Assembly (NCBI GenBank): GCA_900545835.1
Contig: URBB01000006.1
Span: 1 to 31,667 of the forward strand
Direction of reading: 5' to 3'
DNA length: 31,667 nt
From: an uncultured Collinsella sp.
GTDB lineage: Bacteria > Actinomycetota > Coriobacteriia > Coriobacteriales > Coriobacteriaceae
Part shown: positions 6,959-15,697 of the stretch, one piece after another
How positions within the stretch are numbered: position 1 is the stretch's first letter
Layout: each line of letters opens with the position of its first letter
Program-made: the position numbers and the translations under genes
The notes under the pieces: model-generated
Told to the model about the DNA's origin: nothing
The model's database searches: none
What the model saw: the letters and a program-made list of their open reading frames with translations, nothing else

Positions 6959-8179
6959 TTATGCCCCAACTTGGCCGCTCGCGTCCCAGAGCACGTTATC
7001 GGCGAGCGCGATTAGCACCTGCTGACAACGAACGATATCGGCGTGGGGCACATATTCGTTGGGCTTGTGCGCGAGCGCGAGCGACCCGGGACCGTAGCTC
7101 ATGCAATTGCGGTTACCTGTCTTGCCGGCAATGACGGCGGTGTCGGTGTAGCCGGTAAAGAAGCCGACGGTCGTGTCCGCGTCCGTCACGTCATCGGCGG
7201 CACGCTTGAGCGCTGCTAGAAGGGGAGAGTTCGGGTCGCGCTCGATGGCGGGGCGGTCGCCCGTTACGGTGTAGCTGCCATGGCAACCGGGAACGGCGGC
7301 TTCGGCGACGGCGATGGCCTGCTCTACCATGCGCGTCGCGGCGGCCGTATCGGTCGGCGGGGTCAGGCGCATGTCGACCCAGACTTTGGCGCGGTCGGGT
7401 ACGACGTAGGGGCGATATCCGCCCTCGATTTGGCCAAACGTGATGGTCGAAGGTCCCAGCTCATCGTGCGCGGGCAGCGCCATAAACGCGCGACGGAGCG
7501 AACACACGACCTCGGCCATGGCAGCGACGGCATCCGCGCCCTTCCAGGGCTGGCTCGCATGCGCCGTCACGCCAGTCATTTCAATCTCGAACCACGTACG
7601 CCCCTTGTGCGCCACCTGGATCTGTCCGTCGGTGGGCTCGGTGTCCAGCACCCATTCACGCGAGCCGACCCAGCCAGCATCGATCGTGGCCTCTGAGCCG
7701 CGCATAAAGTCCTCCTCGTCGACCGAGCAAATGAGTGAGAAGCCACGGCGGGGCAGCTTGCCTTCTGCCGCCACGCGCTCGAGCGTATGGACCAGTGCGG
7801 CAATGGCGCAGGCCAGGCCACCCTTCATATCGCAGGCACCGCGGCCATAGAGTTTATCGTTGCGCACGATCGCTCCGAGCGGCGGAATGTCCGCGTCCCA
7901 GCCATCGCCCAGTGTAACGGTATCCATATGGCAGATATAGACGAGCCGTGGCTCGTCGCTCAGTCCCGGCACGGTGACCATAAGGTTGCGGCGCCCGGGC
8001 AGCACCTCGAGTTCCTCAACCTGCACGGCATCGAGTACCGGATGGCTCAGCTGCGCCAACCGTTCCTCAACCAACGCTTTGATATAGCGTTCAATCTCGC
8101 CCTCATACGCACCTGGGTCGGAACTGTCGATCCGCACGAGCCCTTGCGTAAGCCGCCAGGCAAAATCTGTATCAACCAT
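6959..8179 (-). CDS. M20 family metallopeptidase (ArgE/DapE/ACY1-like)
   Basis: A 406-residue di-zinc amidohydrolase or peptidase. Metal and catalytic residues are in the expected order: ICHMDTV (H84, D86), YGRGACDMKGG (D117 bridging), CSVDEEDF (E155/E156), DTEPT (E181) and a C-terminal SYGPGSLALAHKPNE with the last His. The middle (about 185-300) is the lid/dimerisation domain. It likely hydrolyses an amide bond of an N-acyl amino acid or dipeptide; the exact substrate is not readable. I chose the ATG at 8179, preceded by GAGGTG at 5 bases; an upstream ATG at 8326 would add 49 residues running back through the serA terminator region. The DUF1015-like gene follows in the same direction. Confidence 0.85.
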   Translation of the reverse strand: MVDTDFAWRLTQGLVRIDSSDPGAYEGEIERYIKALVEERLAQLSHPVLDAVQVEELEVLPGRRNLMVTVPGLSDEPRLVYICHMDTVTLGDGWDADIPPLGAIVRNDKLYGRGACDMKGGLACAIAALVHTLERVAAEGKLPRRGFSLICSVDEEDFMRGSEATIDAGWVGSREWVLDTEPTDGQIQVAHKGRTWFEIEMTGVTAHASQPWKGADAVAAMAEVVCSLRRAFMALPAHDELGPSTITFGQIEGGYRPYVVPDRAKVWVDMRLTPPTDTAAATRMVEQAIAVAEAAVPGCHGSYTVTGDRPAIERDPNSPLLAALKRAADDVTDADTTVGFFTGYTDTAVIAGKTGNRNCMSYGPGSLALAHKPNEYVPHADIVRCQQVLIALADNVLWDASGQVGA

Positions 8180-8254
8180 AGGCACCTCACAGATAGTTAG
8201 GTCAACATACAGATTGTATGCCAAGAAGCGGCTCGGCGCATTTAATGGAGCGCT

Positions 8255-8294
8255 CACAAAAACGGGGGCGCCTCTCGTGCGAAAGGCACCCCCG
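8255..8294 (-). terminator. Intrinsic terminator of serC-serA
   Basis: CGGGGGCGCCT (8263-8273) pairs with 8284-8294 with one mismatch around a 10-base loop. On the - strand the stem is followed by TTTTTGTG. It lies about 60 bases beyond the serA stop and separates it from the M20 gene. Confidence 0.85.
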
Positions 8295-8356
8295 CGGGCA
8301 TTCAATGTCAGTGACGGGCAGGCCACATGGGGAGCTGCCCGTCAGGTCAGTCGGCG

Positions 8357-9520
8357 CTACTTGATCACGCGCACGCGATACATCGACGGAATCTGCTTGA
8401 GCGCCTCGATGGTGCTGCTGTCCAGGTGCTCATCGGTGTCGAACATGGTGTAGGCGTTCTCGCCGGCGGACTCGTTGGTCATACGCTGCACGTTGGCGTT
8501 GTCTTTGGCCAGGATTGCCGTGATCTGGCCGATCATGTTGGGCACGTTGGCGTGCAGGCAGGCGATGCGGCTTGCGGCGCGCGCCTTGCCCATGCTGCAG
8601 GCAGGATAGTTGACGCTGTGCGCGATATTGCCGTTCTCCAGGTAATCCTTGAGCTCGCTGATGGCCATGTCGGCGCAGTTGGCCTCGGCTTCGCCGGTGC
8701 CGGCACCCGAGTGCGTGGTGATAAACGTGTTGGGCATCTTGACCGTCTTGGGCGTGGCGAAGTCGCAGCTAAACCAGCTGAGCTTGCCCTCGCGCAGGGC
8801 AGCGTCGACGGCATCCTCGTCAATGATGGTTTCGCGCGCGTAGTTGATGAGCACGGCGTCGGGTGCCAGCAGGTTAATCTGCTCGGTGCTGATCATGCCG
8901 ATGGTGTCTGCCTTGCTGGGCACGTGCACGGTGAGGTAGTCGCAGCCGCGGCATAGATCCTCGAGCGTGCCCACGCGCTGCACCTCGCGGCTCAGCACCC
9001 ACGCGTGCTCGACGGAAATGAACGGGTCGTAGCCGTAGACATCCATGCCCAGGTCGACGCAGGCGTTGGCGACCTTGGAGCCTACGTTGCCCAGACCGAT
9101 GACGCCGATGCGCTTGCCTTTAAGCTCGCGGCCCACAAAGGCCTTCTTGGCCTTTTCGGCATCGACCTGAATCTCGGGGTCGTCGGCGTTGTCGCGCACC
9201 CAGTTCATCGACTGTACTACGCCGCGGCTCGAGAGCACCAGCATGCCCAGGACGATCTCCTTGACGGCATTGCTATTGGCGCCAGGGGAGTTAAAGACGA
9301 CGACGCCCTTCTTGGCGTACTCCTCGACGGGGATGTTGTTGACGCCGGCGCCGCAGCGGGCGATGGCGCGGATGCCCTCGGGCAGCTCGTAGCCGTGCAG
9401 GTCGGTCGAGCGCATCAGGATCGCGTCGGCCTCCTCGGCGGTGCTTACAAATTCGTAGCCTTCGCCAAACTCGACTTTGCCGTCTTTGGTGATGTCGTCG
9501 ATGGTCTTAATCTTGCGCAT
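8357..9520 (-). CDS. serA: D-3-phosphoglycerate dehydrogenase, short ACT-containing form
   Basis: A 387-residue NAD-dependent dehydrogenase catalysing the first step of serine synthesis (3-phosphoglycerate to 3-phosphohydroxypyruvate). The nucleotide-binding motif is GVIGLGNVGSK (about 139-149); INYARE contains the catalytic Arg (R229); H270 is in ITTHSGAGT. A C-terminal ACT-like domain (about 315-387) suggests regulation by serine or another amino acid. Between D253 and H270 no Glu is present, so the acid normally paired with the catalytic His (in the usual DVFExEP segment) is not evident. The ATG at 9520 has AAGGAG at 6 bases. It lies 69 bases downstream of serC, in one operon. Confidence 0.9.
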   Translation of the reverse strand: MRKIKTIDDITKDGKVEFGEGYEFVSTAEEADAILMRSTDLHGYELPEGIRAIARCGAGVNNIPVEEYAKKGVVVFNSPGANSNAVKEIVLGMLVLSSRGVVQSMNWVRDNADDPEIQVDAEKAKKAFVGRELKGKRIGVIGLGNVGSKVANACVDLGMDVYGYDPFISVEHAWVLSREVQRVGTLEDLCRGCDYLTVHVPSKADTIGMISTEQINLLAPDAVLINYARETIIDEDAVDAALREGKLSWFSCDFATPKTVKMPNTFITTHSGAGTGEAEANCADMAISELKDYLENGNIAHSVNYPACSMGKARAASRIACLHANVPNMIGQITAILAKDNANVQRMTNESAGENAYTMFDTDEHLDSSTIEALKQIPSMYRVRVIK

Positions 9521-9589
9521 GAAAAACTCCTTAGCTGGTTTGTTTAAAACAAGTGGTTTGAAGTGGCTGATCGGCCCGCGTGCTGCGGG

Positions 9590-10714
9590 CTAGTTAGATC
9601 GCTGGCTCAAACCGTGCTGCGCTTCGAAGTCCTTCATGTACGTGGCCAGTGCCTGCACGTCTTCCATGGTTACGGCGTTGTAGACGCTGGCGCGCATGCC
9701 GCCCACCAGGCGATGACCCTTGACGTTTTGAATCTGGTGCTCGGCCGCACCTGCGACAAAGGCCGCGTCGAGCTCGGCGTCGTCGGTGCGGAAGGTGACG
9801 TTGGCGATGGAGCGGCTGTCGGCCTGTGTGGTGCCATGGAACAGCATGCTGTGCTCGAGCAGGTTGTAGAGCAGGTTGGCCTTGGCCCAGTTGCGCTCGG
9901 CCATGGCGGCAAGTCCGCCGGTCTCCTCGACCCACCGGAACACCTTGCCGCACACGTAGATGCCAAAGGTGTTGGGCGTGTTGAGCATGGAGCCCTTGGC
10001 GGCCTGGGCCTTAAGGTCCATGTACTGCGGCGTCTGCGCAAAGGCGGGGCCGTCGGCGATCAGGTCGTCGCGCACGATAACCACGGTCACGCCAGCTGCG
10101 CCGGCGTTCTTCTGCGCGCCGGCGTAAATGAGCCCGTAGCGCTCGACGTCGAGCGGCTGCGACAAAAAGCAGCTCGAGACATCGGCGACCAGCGGCACGT
10201 CGCCGCAATCGGGCAGCTCGTGGAACATGGTGCCAAAGATGGTGTTGTTCTGGCAGATGTAGACGTAGTCGAGCCCGCCGCCCGCGGCCTCGGCGGCAAT
10301 GCGCGCGTTGATGTCGGCCATGTTGGGGATGCGGTCGAAATTGGTTTCCTCGGAGCTCGCGAGCAGCACGGCCTCGCCGTACTTGGCGGCCTCTTTGTAC
10401 GCCTTGTTGGCAAAGTTGCCGGTCACGACGTAGCCGGCGCGGCCGCGGCGCATGAGGTTCATCGGGATGCCCGCAAACTGCAACGTGGCGCCGCCCTGCA
10501 AAAACAGGACACGGTAGTTGTCAGGGATGCTCAGCAGGCGGCGCAGAGTTGCCTCGGCGTCGTCAATGATCTGCTGGTACATGCTAGATCGATGGCTCAT
10601 CTCGAGCACGGACATGCCGCAACCGCGGTAGTCCATCATCTCGTCGGCGATCTCGGCGAGCACGCTTGTGGGCAGTGCGGCCGGGCCAGCTGAGAAGTTG
10701 TGCACACGTGCCAT
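9590..10714 (-). CDS. serC: Phosphoserine aminotransferase
   Basis: A 374-residue PLP enzyme of the class V aminotransferase fold, transferring the amino group of glutamate to 3-phosphohydroxypyruvate. The N-terminus NFSAGPAALP is diagnostic. MSHRSS carries the substrate-binding His-Arg, FLQGGATLQF the phosphate-binding loop, and YAGAQKNAG the PLP Lys (K202). The C-terminal GMRASVYNA motif is also family-typical. Length is standard. The start is an ATG at 10714 behind GAGGGGGAAC. It is the first gene of the serC-serA operon. Confidence 0.95.
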   Translation of the reverse strand: MARVHNFSAGPAALPTSVLAEIADEMMDYRGCGMSVLEMSHRSSMYQQIIDDAEATLRRLLSIPDNYRVLFLQGGATLQFAGIPMNLMRRGRAGYVVTGNFANKAYKEAAKYGEAVLLASSEETNFDRIPNMADINARIAAEAAGGGLDYVYICQNNTIFGTMFHELPDCGDVPLVADVSSCFLSQPLDVERYGLIYAGAQKNAGAAGVTVVIVRDDLIADGPAFAQTPQYMDLKAQAAKGSMLNTPNTFGIYVCGKVFRWVEETGGLAAMAERNWAKANLLYNLLEHSMLFHGTTQADSRSIANVTFRTDDAELDAAFVAGAAEHQIQNVKGHRLVGGMRASVYNAVTMEDVQALATYMKDFEAQHGLSQRSN

Positions 10715-10740
10715 CTTCTAGTTCCCCCTCGTAGTCGTTT

Positions 10741-10762
10741 GAACGTTCGGGATACTTTAGCA
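10741..10762 (-). promoter_or_regulatory. Probable extended -10 promoter of serC
   Basis: On the - strand TGCTAAAGT (10762-10754) fits an extended -10 box. The likely start site falls on the palindrome GAACGTTC (10741-10748), giving a leader of about 30 bases. No good -35 box is visible, and no riboswitch is recognised in the rest of the 226-base gap up to the antiporter gene. Confidence 0.35.
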
Positions 10763-10940
10763 CAGTGGAGCGCCAGGCGCGACCGCATCACGGTAAAACT
10801 CGACTGCGCCGCTATGATTTACAGGATGGTTACATGGGGGAGGGGTGCTTTACTCCTCAGGCAAATCCAAATCTGCGAGCGAAGACATGAGGTTCCTAGG
10901 CGCTTGATCTCTTCGTCCTAAAGTAGCTACCTCCTAGTCA

Positions 10941-12542
10941 CTACGATGCTAGCGTGGCGATGACGGCTTCGTCGCCGGCGTATATTAGGGTATTGCCGTC
11001 GGGGATGATCGTTTGGCCTTCGCGCTTGAGCATCACCACAATAAACGGATGTTTGCCTTGCGGCACATCGCACAGGCGCTGGCCGGCCAGGCGACCGTGG
11101 GGAGTCACGGTGACCTCGCGCAGCGTAACTTCGGTACGCTCTTCGAACGTCGGCGCGGCCATCACCAGCAGATCGCCTTCCTGGATCACGGTGTCGCCAT
11201 TGGGCAGTACCGGGTGCGCCCCGTCGCGCAGCACCAGGACCACGAGCATATTTGTGGCGCTGCCAATGTCCGTGAGCGAGCGTCCGGCAAACGGATGTCC
11301 AGCGCACACCTTGAGCTTTACAAACGACATGCCGTCCTCGTCGCGGTAGTCGTTAAAGGTGCGGCGCACGTCGCCGGTCGCATCGATCATATCGAGCTTT
11401 TTCGCCACCGCCGGCAGCAGCGAGCCCTGCACCACAATGCTCGACACGGCAATCACAAACACCAGGTCAAACAGGTCGTGACCGCCGGGGACACCGGCCA
11501 CTACGGCAAAGAGGCTAAATACGACCGAAGCTGCGCCGCGCAGGCCCGCCCAGCTTACGAGCGCGACCTGGCGGGGGTTCGTCTTAAAGGGCGCCAGGAG
11601 CACGCCGACGGCGATGGGACGGCTCACGAAGAGCATAAACGCCATGAGCGCCAGGCCCGGCAGCAGCATTTGCGGCAGGCGGGCGGGCGTCACGAGCAGG
11701 CCGAGCAAGAAGAAGATTGTCATCTCGGCCATCTCGGTGAGGGTGTCAAAGAAGTGCGCCATCTCGACCTTGCCGGTGATGTCGCTGGCGCCCAGTACAA
11801 TGCCTGCCAGGTACACGGCCAAAAAGCCGTTGCCGCCCAGGTAGCTCGGCAGCGCGTAGGCGACGATGGCCACGGCGAACAAGAAGATGGTCTGCGCGTC
11901 CTTGGCCGTTGCGTGCGCGCGTTCAATCAGGCGGCCCGCCGCCCAGCCGATGGCGAGGCCCAGGCCCACGCCCAGGATAATCTGCTTGGCCAGCAGTGCG
12001 GGAATGTTGATGTCGCCGCCGGCCGCGAGTGTAGCGAGCACAGCGGTGAGCATGTAGGCGACGGGGTCGTTGGAGCCCGATTCGACCTCGAGCAGCGAGT
12101 CGGTGCCACCTCTCAGCGACAGACTGTGCTCACGCAGTACGCTAAAGACGCTCGTCGCGTCGGTGGATGCCACGACCGATCCCAGCAGCAGGCTGCCGAT
12201 CCAGTCGATCCCCAGCGCGAAGTGGGCGAACACGCCGGTGATGCCGGCAGTGATGACGACGCCAAGCGTGCTCAGCAGCACCGCCGGCGCAGCGACGGGC
12301 TTGGCGCGGTCGATATTGGTGTTAAAGCCGCCGTAGAACATGATGAACAGCAGCGCCGTGCTGCAGACGGTTTCGGTGAGTGCGTAGTCGCTAAAGTCGA
12401 TATGCGTCGGGCCGTTGACGCCCAACAGCATGCCGAGCGCGATAAAGATGAGCAGGGTGGGGAAGGGGAGTTTTTTGCCGACGGGTTTGATGGTCAGGCA
12501 CAAAATGATGACGAGGCCGATAAAGAGAAGGATCTGGTTCAT
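10941..12542 (-). CDS. K+/H+ (cation/proton) antiporter, CPA1/NhaP2 type with two TrkA-C domains
   Basis: A 533-residue protein. Residues 1 to about 390 are a 12-13 helix CPA1 exchanger; landmarks are FYGGFNTN, SVVASTDATSVFSVLR, EVESGSNDPVAY (the ND pair typical of electroneutral CPA1 exchangers) and SWAGLRGAASVVFS. Two cytoplasmic TrkA-C (RCK_C) modules follow, at about 405-470 and 478-533, each with an LPNGDTVIQEGD-like strand-turn pattern; these usually bind nucleotides or ions and gate transport. The protein should export K+ or Na+ against H+ for pH and turgor control. The ATG at 12542 has AGGAGC about 11 bases upstream. It is probably transcribed alone; no clear terminator lies between it and the serC leader. 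Confidence 0.85.
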   Translation of the reverse strand: MNQILLFIGLVIILCLTIKPVGKKLPFPTLLIFIALGMLLGVNGPTHIDFSDYALTETVCSTALLFIMFYGGFNTNIDRAKPVAAPAVLLSTLGVVITAGITGVFAHFALGIDWIGSLLLGSVVASTDATSVFSVLREHSLSLRGGTDSLLEVESGSNDPVAYMLTAVLATLAAGGDINIPALLAKQIILGVGLGLAIGWAAGRLIERAHATAKDAQTIFLFAVAIVAYALPSYLGGNGFLAVYLAGIVLGASDITGKVEMAHFFDTLTEMAEMTIFFLLGLLVTPARLPQMLLPGLALMAFMLFVSRPIAVGVLLAPFKTNPRQVALVSWAGLRGAASVVFSLFAVVAGVPGGHDLFDLVFVIAVSSIVVQGSLLPAVAKKLDMIDATGDVRRTFNDYRDEDGMSFVKLKVCAGHPFAGRSLTDIGSATNMLVVLVLRDGAHPVLPNGDTVIQEGDLLVMAAPTFEERTEVTLREVTVTPHGRLAGQRLCDVPQGKHPFIVVMLKREGQTIIPDGNTLIYAGDEAVIATLAS

Positions 12543-12691
12543 AGATGGTGTCCGCTCCTGGGTGGTTGGCGTGGCACGGTCAGTTGTCTGCGGTTATTTG
12601 TACCCAAAGATGGTGGGTTTATGGGGTTGGATTGCGGGCGTGCGCGATATCGTCATAGACGGCTGCCGTCTTTGCCTCTGCTCGGAAACCC

Positions 12692-12777
12692 TTTCCAGCT
12701 TTATTGCAACGGAGTACAATGGGTAACGTTTAAGTTCAACTTGAAGTTTTAGTTGCGGCACCGGGCTTCGGCCGCAA
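12692..12777 (+). promoter_or_regulatory. Promoter and structured leader of the metallophosphoesterase gene
   Basis: TTTCCA (12692-12697) and TACAAT (12715-12720) are 17 bases apart. Downstream are the 11-base palindrome TTCAACTTGAA and a hairpin, TTGCGGC (12753-12759) with GCCGCAA (12771-12777), immediately before the ribosome site AAGGAGAGG. The hairpin could modulate translation; no known riboswitch is recognised. Confidence 0.4.
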
Positions 12778-12795
12778 TGCAAGGAGAGGCGTACC

Positions 12796-13635
12796 ATGGC
12801 GATCTATGTGACATCTGACGCTCACGGGCACGTGCGTGCGCTTGACGAGGCCCTGTCTAAGATCTCGTTGACGTCCGACGACACACTGTACGTGCTGGGC
12901 GACATGATCGATCGCGGGCCCGATCCGGTCGGTGTTATTAAGCTCGTGCGCTCGCTGCCCAACGCCCGCGTGCTCAAGGGCAATCACGAGCAGATCATGC
13001 TCGATGCCATCATTGGCCAGGATCCGCTCGATGCCGAGACCTGGGATATCAACGGTGGCTGGACGACGCGCGAGCAGCTCAACGACATGGAATTTGAGGC
13101 ATACGAGGAGCTCGTGCGATGGATGGCCGCGCTGCCGCTCTACGCGGTGGTCGAGACTGCCGAGCGGCCGTACCTGCTGGTGCACGCCGGCATTCAGACC
13201 GAGGCGGCGCGTGCGTTTTTGCTTGAGCATGGTGTCGATTGCGGCGACGGCAGGGGAGCGGTCGATGCCGATCGCGAACTGCTGCAGCAAATGCTCGCCG
13301 TACAGTCGTCCGATGACTTGCTCTGGATTCGCCATGGCTATTGGGATGCCCCGACGGGGCTGCTTTCTGCCGAGGGCAAGGGTTCGGTCGTGGTGAGTGG
13401 CCACACGCCAACGGTGTCGCTCGGGCGTTATTGCGAGGTCGGTGGTCTTGCGGGGCTCGATGAGGAATCGGGACGAGGGCAGATCGTGCGCTTGGGCGGC
13501 GAGGACACTGCCGGCGTGCCCGATCGCATCGATATCGATTGCGCCGCCGCCACCGGCTCCGAGTTCGGTCGCGTGGGCATCCTGCGCCTGGACGACGGGG
13601 CGGAGTTCTACGCGAACATCAACCCGGGCGAATAA
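12796..13635 (+). CDS. Calcineurin-like metallophosphoesterase (PPP/Ap4A-hydrolase type)
   Basis: A 279-residue phosphatase with the full dimetal signature: SDAHGH (D8, H10), GDMIDRG (D36, D39, R40), KGNHE (N63, H64), LVHAGI and SGHTPT. This order with GDxxDRG and GNHE is typical of bacterial Ser/Thr protein phosphatases and of ApaH/PrpE-like dinucleoside polyphosphate hydrolases; the two cannot be separated here. The last 60 residues, after SGHTPT, hold the usual core strands (IDIDCAAATG, then LRLDDG) interrupted by an insert around GEDTAG. The ATG at 12796 follows AAGGAGAGG. It is monocistronic, divergent from the antiporter. Confidence 0.85.
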   Translation: MAIYVTSDAHGHVRALDEALSKISLTSDDTLYVLGDMIDRGPDPVGVIKLVRSLPNARVLKGNHEQIMLDAIIGQDPLDAETWDINGGWTTREQLNDMEFEAYEELVRWMAALPLYAVVETAERPYLLVHAGIQTEAARAFLLEHGVDCGDGRGAVDADRELLQQMLAVQSSDDLLWIRHGYWDAPTGLLSAEGKGSVVVSGHTPTVSLGRYCEVGGLAGLDEESGRGQIVRLGGEDTAGVPDRIDIDCAAATGSEFGRVGILRLDDGAEFYANINPGE

Positions 13636-13699
13636 TCGGTGCAAGGGGTAGCTAATTTTGGACGGGGCCTTTTTTGACTACTTTTGCCCTTCTGCCCGC

Positions 13700-13737
13700 A
13701 AATTGATTTTTCAGGGACGGGGATTAAATAATCATTT
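13700..13737. repeat. Family C hairpin repeat, copy 1
   Basis: An imperfect AT-rich stem (AAATTGATTTTT against TAAATAATCATTT) closes a loop CAGGGACGGGGAT. The loop and inner stem match the copy at 26424-26461 (GGGACGGGGAT flanked by GATTTTT and AATCAT). It lies within the non-coding gap after the metallophosphoesterase. Confidence 0.6.
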
Positions 13738-13750
13738 GGCTGCCCGCTGG

Positions 13751-13874
13751 CTAAGTGAGTAGACTTTTTTGGAAATGCCGAGCACCCAACATATTTGCCT
13801 CAATAAAACCGCTGGTCACGGACTTGTGCTTTGTCGGTGTGGTCCGGGATTCGGTAAAAGTCTACTCACTTAGT
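13751..13874. repeat. 124-bp MITE-like element with 18-bp perfect terminal inverted repeats
   Basis: CTAAGTGAGTAGACTTTT (13751-13768) recurs perfectly inverted at 13857-13874, with 88 non-coding bases between. No open frame lies inside. I see no obvious target-site duplication, and the flanks (GCTGG and TTTTGC) differ. This could be a non-autonomous transposon relic or a long-range stem in an untranslated region. The remainder of the gap 13636-13943 has no gene. Confidence 0.6.
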
Positions 13875-13943
13875 TTTGCGTGTCCGCAACGAGACTCCAG
13901 CCGGGGTGATTCCACCGCAAATTAGCTTCTCCCATCGCCGCAA

Positions 13944-15518
13944 TTAGGCGCCGTACGGATTCCGGTCCCTCTCTATGCGTTGGCGGATGTGGGCGTACTC
14001 GATAATCAACAGTACCAGCAGTAGGGCCATGATGGCTAGGTAGCTCACGACGGCGCCCATCAGGCCGAGCAGATTGATCAGAATCACCGGGAGCACCACG
14101 CTCACGGCAAAGCAGATCAGGTAGATCTTGGTGACATCTCCAGCGTGGCGCAGCACCGTGATGATGGCGTAGATAAAGTCGATTGCCGCGGTGACGCCGC
14201 CGGCGACAACCATTAGCAGTGCCAGCGTGCGGTAGCGCTCAAAGTTAAGGCCGTACATAAAGCTCATGATGGGGATGCCGGGACCTGCCATAAATGCGGC
14301 GCACGCTCCGGTAATGACCACGATCAGCGCCATAACGGCAACAATAATCAGGTCAAAGCGGCGACGCTTGCGCGGATTCGCCCAAATGCTCGACAGACGC
14401 AGGAGCTGCGGTTTATAGATAAATCCAATGCTCAATAAAATAGCCTGCGCCGGAAAGAATAGGGCATTAAAGTACAGCTGATACTTGTAGGCCAGCGTGC
14501 CCTCCATCACGAACTTGGGCATGCTCTCGATTAGGTTGAACAGGAACAGCGCGCCAAAGAGCGGGGCGCACTGGATAAACAGGTGGCCAGTCTCGCGCAG
14601 ACTCATGCGGCGTGATTTTTCGGTTTCGAGCAGGGCGAGCGGGGCGGTGACCAGCACGAGCGAGGCGATGGCGGCGATCCCCATGGCCATGGCCGCGATG
14701 GGCATGCTGCGCGTGAGGAACAGTGCCACGCTAAAGACCGTGATGACGCCGACGGAACGCAGCGTTTGGCTCATGCCGGCCAAATAGAGTTTGTCGGCCT
14801 GCTGCAGGCGGCCCTCGTATACGTCGGCGATGCCGTCGATCACCTTATACAGGTAGACGCCCAGGCCGATCGTGGCCATCTGCGCGTCATAGCCGCGGGC
14901 GCTGCTGTATACCAGTCCGCATGCCAGCGCGAGCGCTCCGCAAAGCCAGCGGTTGAGCTGGTAGGAGGCGAAGGAGGTTTTCTCGTCGATATCCGAGACC
15001 TGGAAATTGCGCACGCCGTAGTTGCACGCGATCATGATGAGCGTGCCGGTGACAAATGCGATGGAGAACTTGCCGGCTTCCTCGGCGCCCACGAGCTGCG
15101 TCGACACAATGGTGAGCAGCGGAAACGCCATGCCCCATACGGCGGTGCCCAGGGTATTCCAAAGGTAGTCGCGACGGGTGGCGTGATCTTCGTACTCGGC
15201 TTCTTGCGTGGAGAAGCCGCCGCCGTAGACGGCTCCGAGCAGGCGGTTCCACCAGGCATTGACCATGCGGTGGATGGGGCCGGGCTGGCGATCGCGCTCG
15301 CGGCGACGGCGTGTGGCCTGGCTGCTGTCGGGACCGCCGGCGTTACGCTGGCTCAGCTCTTGGATTCGTGCGAGCTCCTCGGCGGTGTGCGATGCGGGAA
15401 ACAGGCCGTTCTCGATGCGTCCACCCTGCCCGTGCGCCCCGCCCGATACGGTGGGGTCGGTGACGCCGTTGCGGCGGGCGATGGCGCGGCGGATGCTATC
15501 GAGGGGCGAGATGCTCAA
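13944..15518 (-). CDS. Polysaccharide flippase-like membrane protein (MOP/Wzx family)
   Basis: A 524-residue protein from the preferred TTG start. The first 100 or so residues are hydrophilic and basic (RRRRERDR) and probably cytoplasmic; the rest has about 12-14 hydrophobic helices with the organisation of MOP-superfamily lipid-linked oligosaccharide flippases. Landmarks are NTLGTAVWGMAFPLLTI (first helix), YGVRNFQVSD and LFNLIESMPKFVMEG. It presumably moves an undecaprenyl-linked glycan across the membrane, fitting the WecA/TagO-type gene elsewhere in the window. I prefer the TTG at 15516-15518, behind AGAAAGGA, over an upstream TTG at 15593 because a TATACT -10-like box (15546-15551) falls inside the longer version. 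Confidence 0.7.
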   Translation of the reverse strand: MSISPLDSIRRAIARRNGVTDPTVSGGAHGQGGRIENGLFPASHTAEELARIQELSQRNAGGPDSSQATRRRRERDRQPGPIHRMVNAWWNRLLGAVYGGGFSTQEAEYEDHATRRDYLWNTLGTAVWGMAFPLLTIVSTQLVGAEEAGKFSIAFVTGTLIMIACNYGVRNFQVSDIDEKTSFASYQLNRWLCGALALACGLVYSSARGYDAQMATIGLGVYLYKVIDGIADVYEGRLQQADKLYLAGMSQTLRSVGVITVFSVALFLTRSMPIAAMAMGIAAIASLVLVTAPLALLETEKSRRMSLRETGHLFIQCAPLFGALFLFNLIESMPKFVMEGTLAYKYQLYFNALFFPAQAILLSIGFIYKPQLLRLSSIWANPRKRRRFDLIIVAVMALIVVITGACAAFMAGPGIPIMSFMYGLNFERYRTLALLMVVAGGVTAAIDFIYAIITVLRHAGDVTKIYLICFAVSVVLPVILINLLGLMGAVVSYLAIMALLLVLLIIEYAHIRQRIERDRNPYGA

Positions 15519-15697
15519 GGCGATTCCTTTCTCTTGCTGCGTTCTAGTATAGTCGCGGTGGTGTCCATTCGTGTTTTTGAACAGGTTGTTCAATAATTTC
15601 GGCGGGCAGCTGTAATTTGTCGGTAAACGTGCGGTATCCTGTTGAAGTTTTGTGACCCCCCCGATGCCGCTTGCGCGGTACCAAGGAGTTTCTACCC

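Noticed and set aside
11013..12752. 579-residue + strand frame opposite the antiporter
   Set aside because: It mirrors the antiporter codons, is rich in His/Gln/Arg/Asp as expected from an antisense frame, and lacks a ribosome site.
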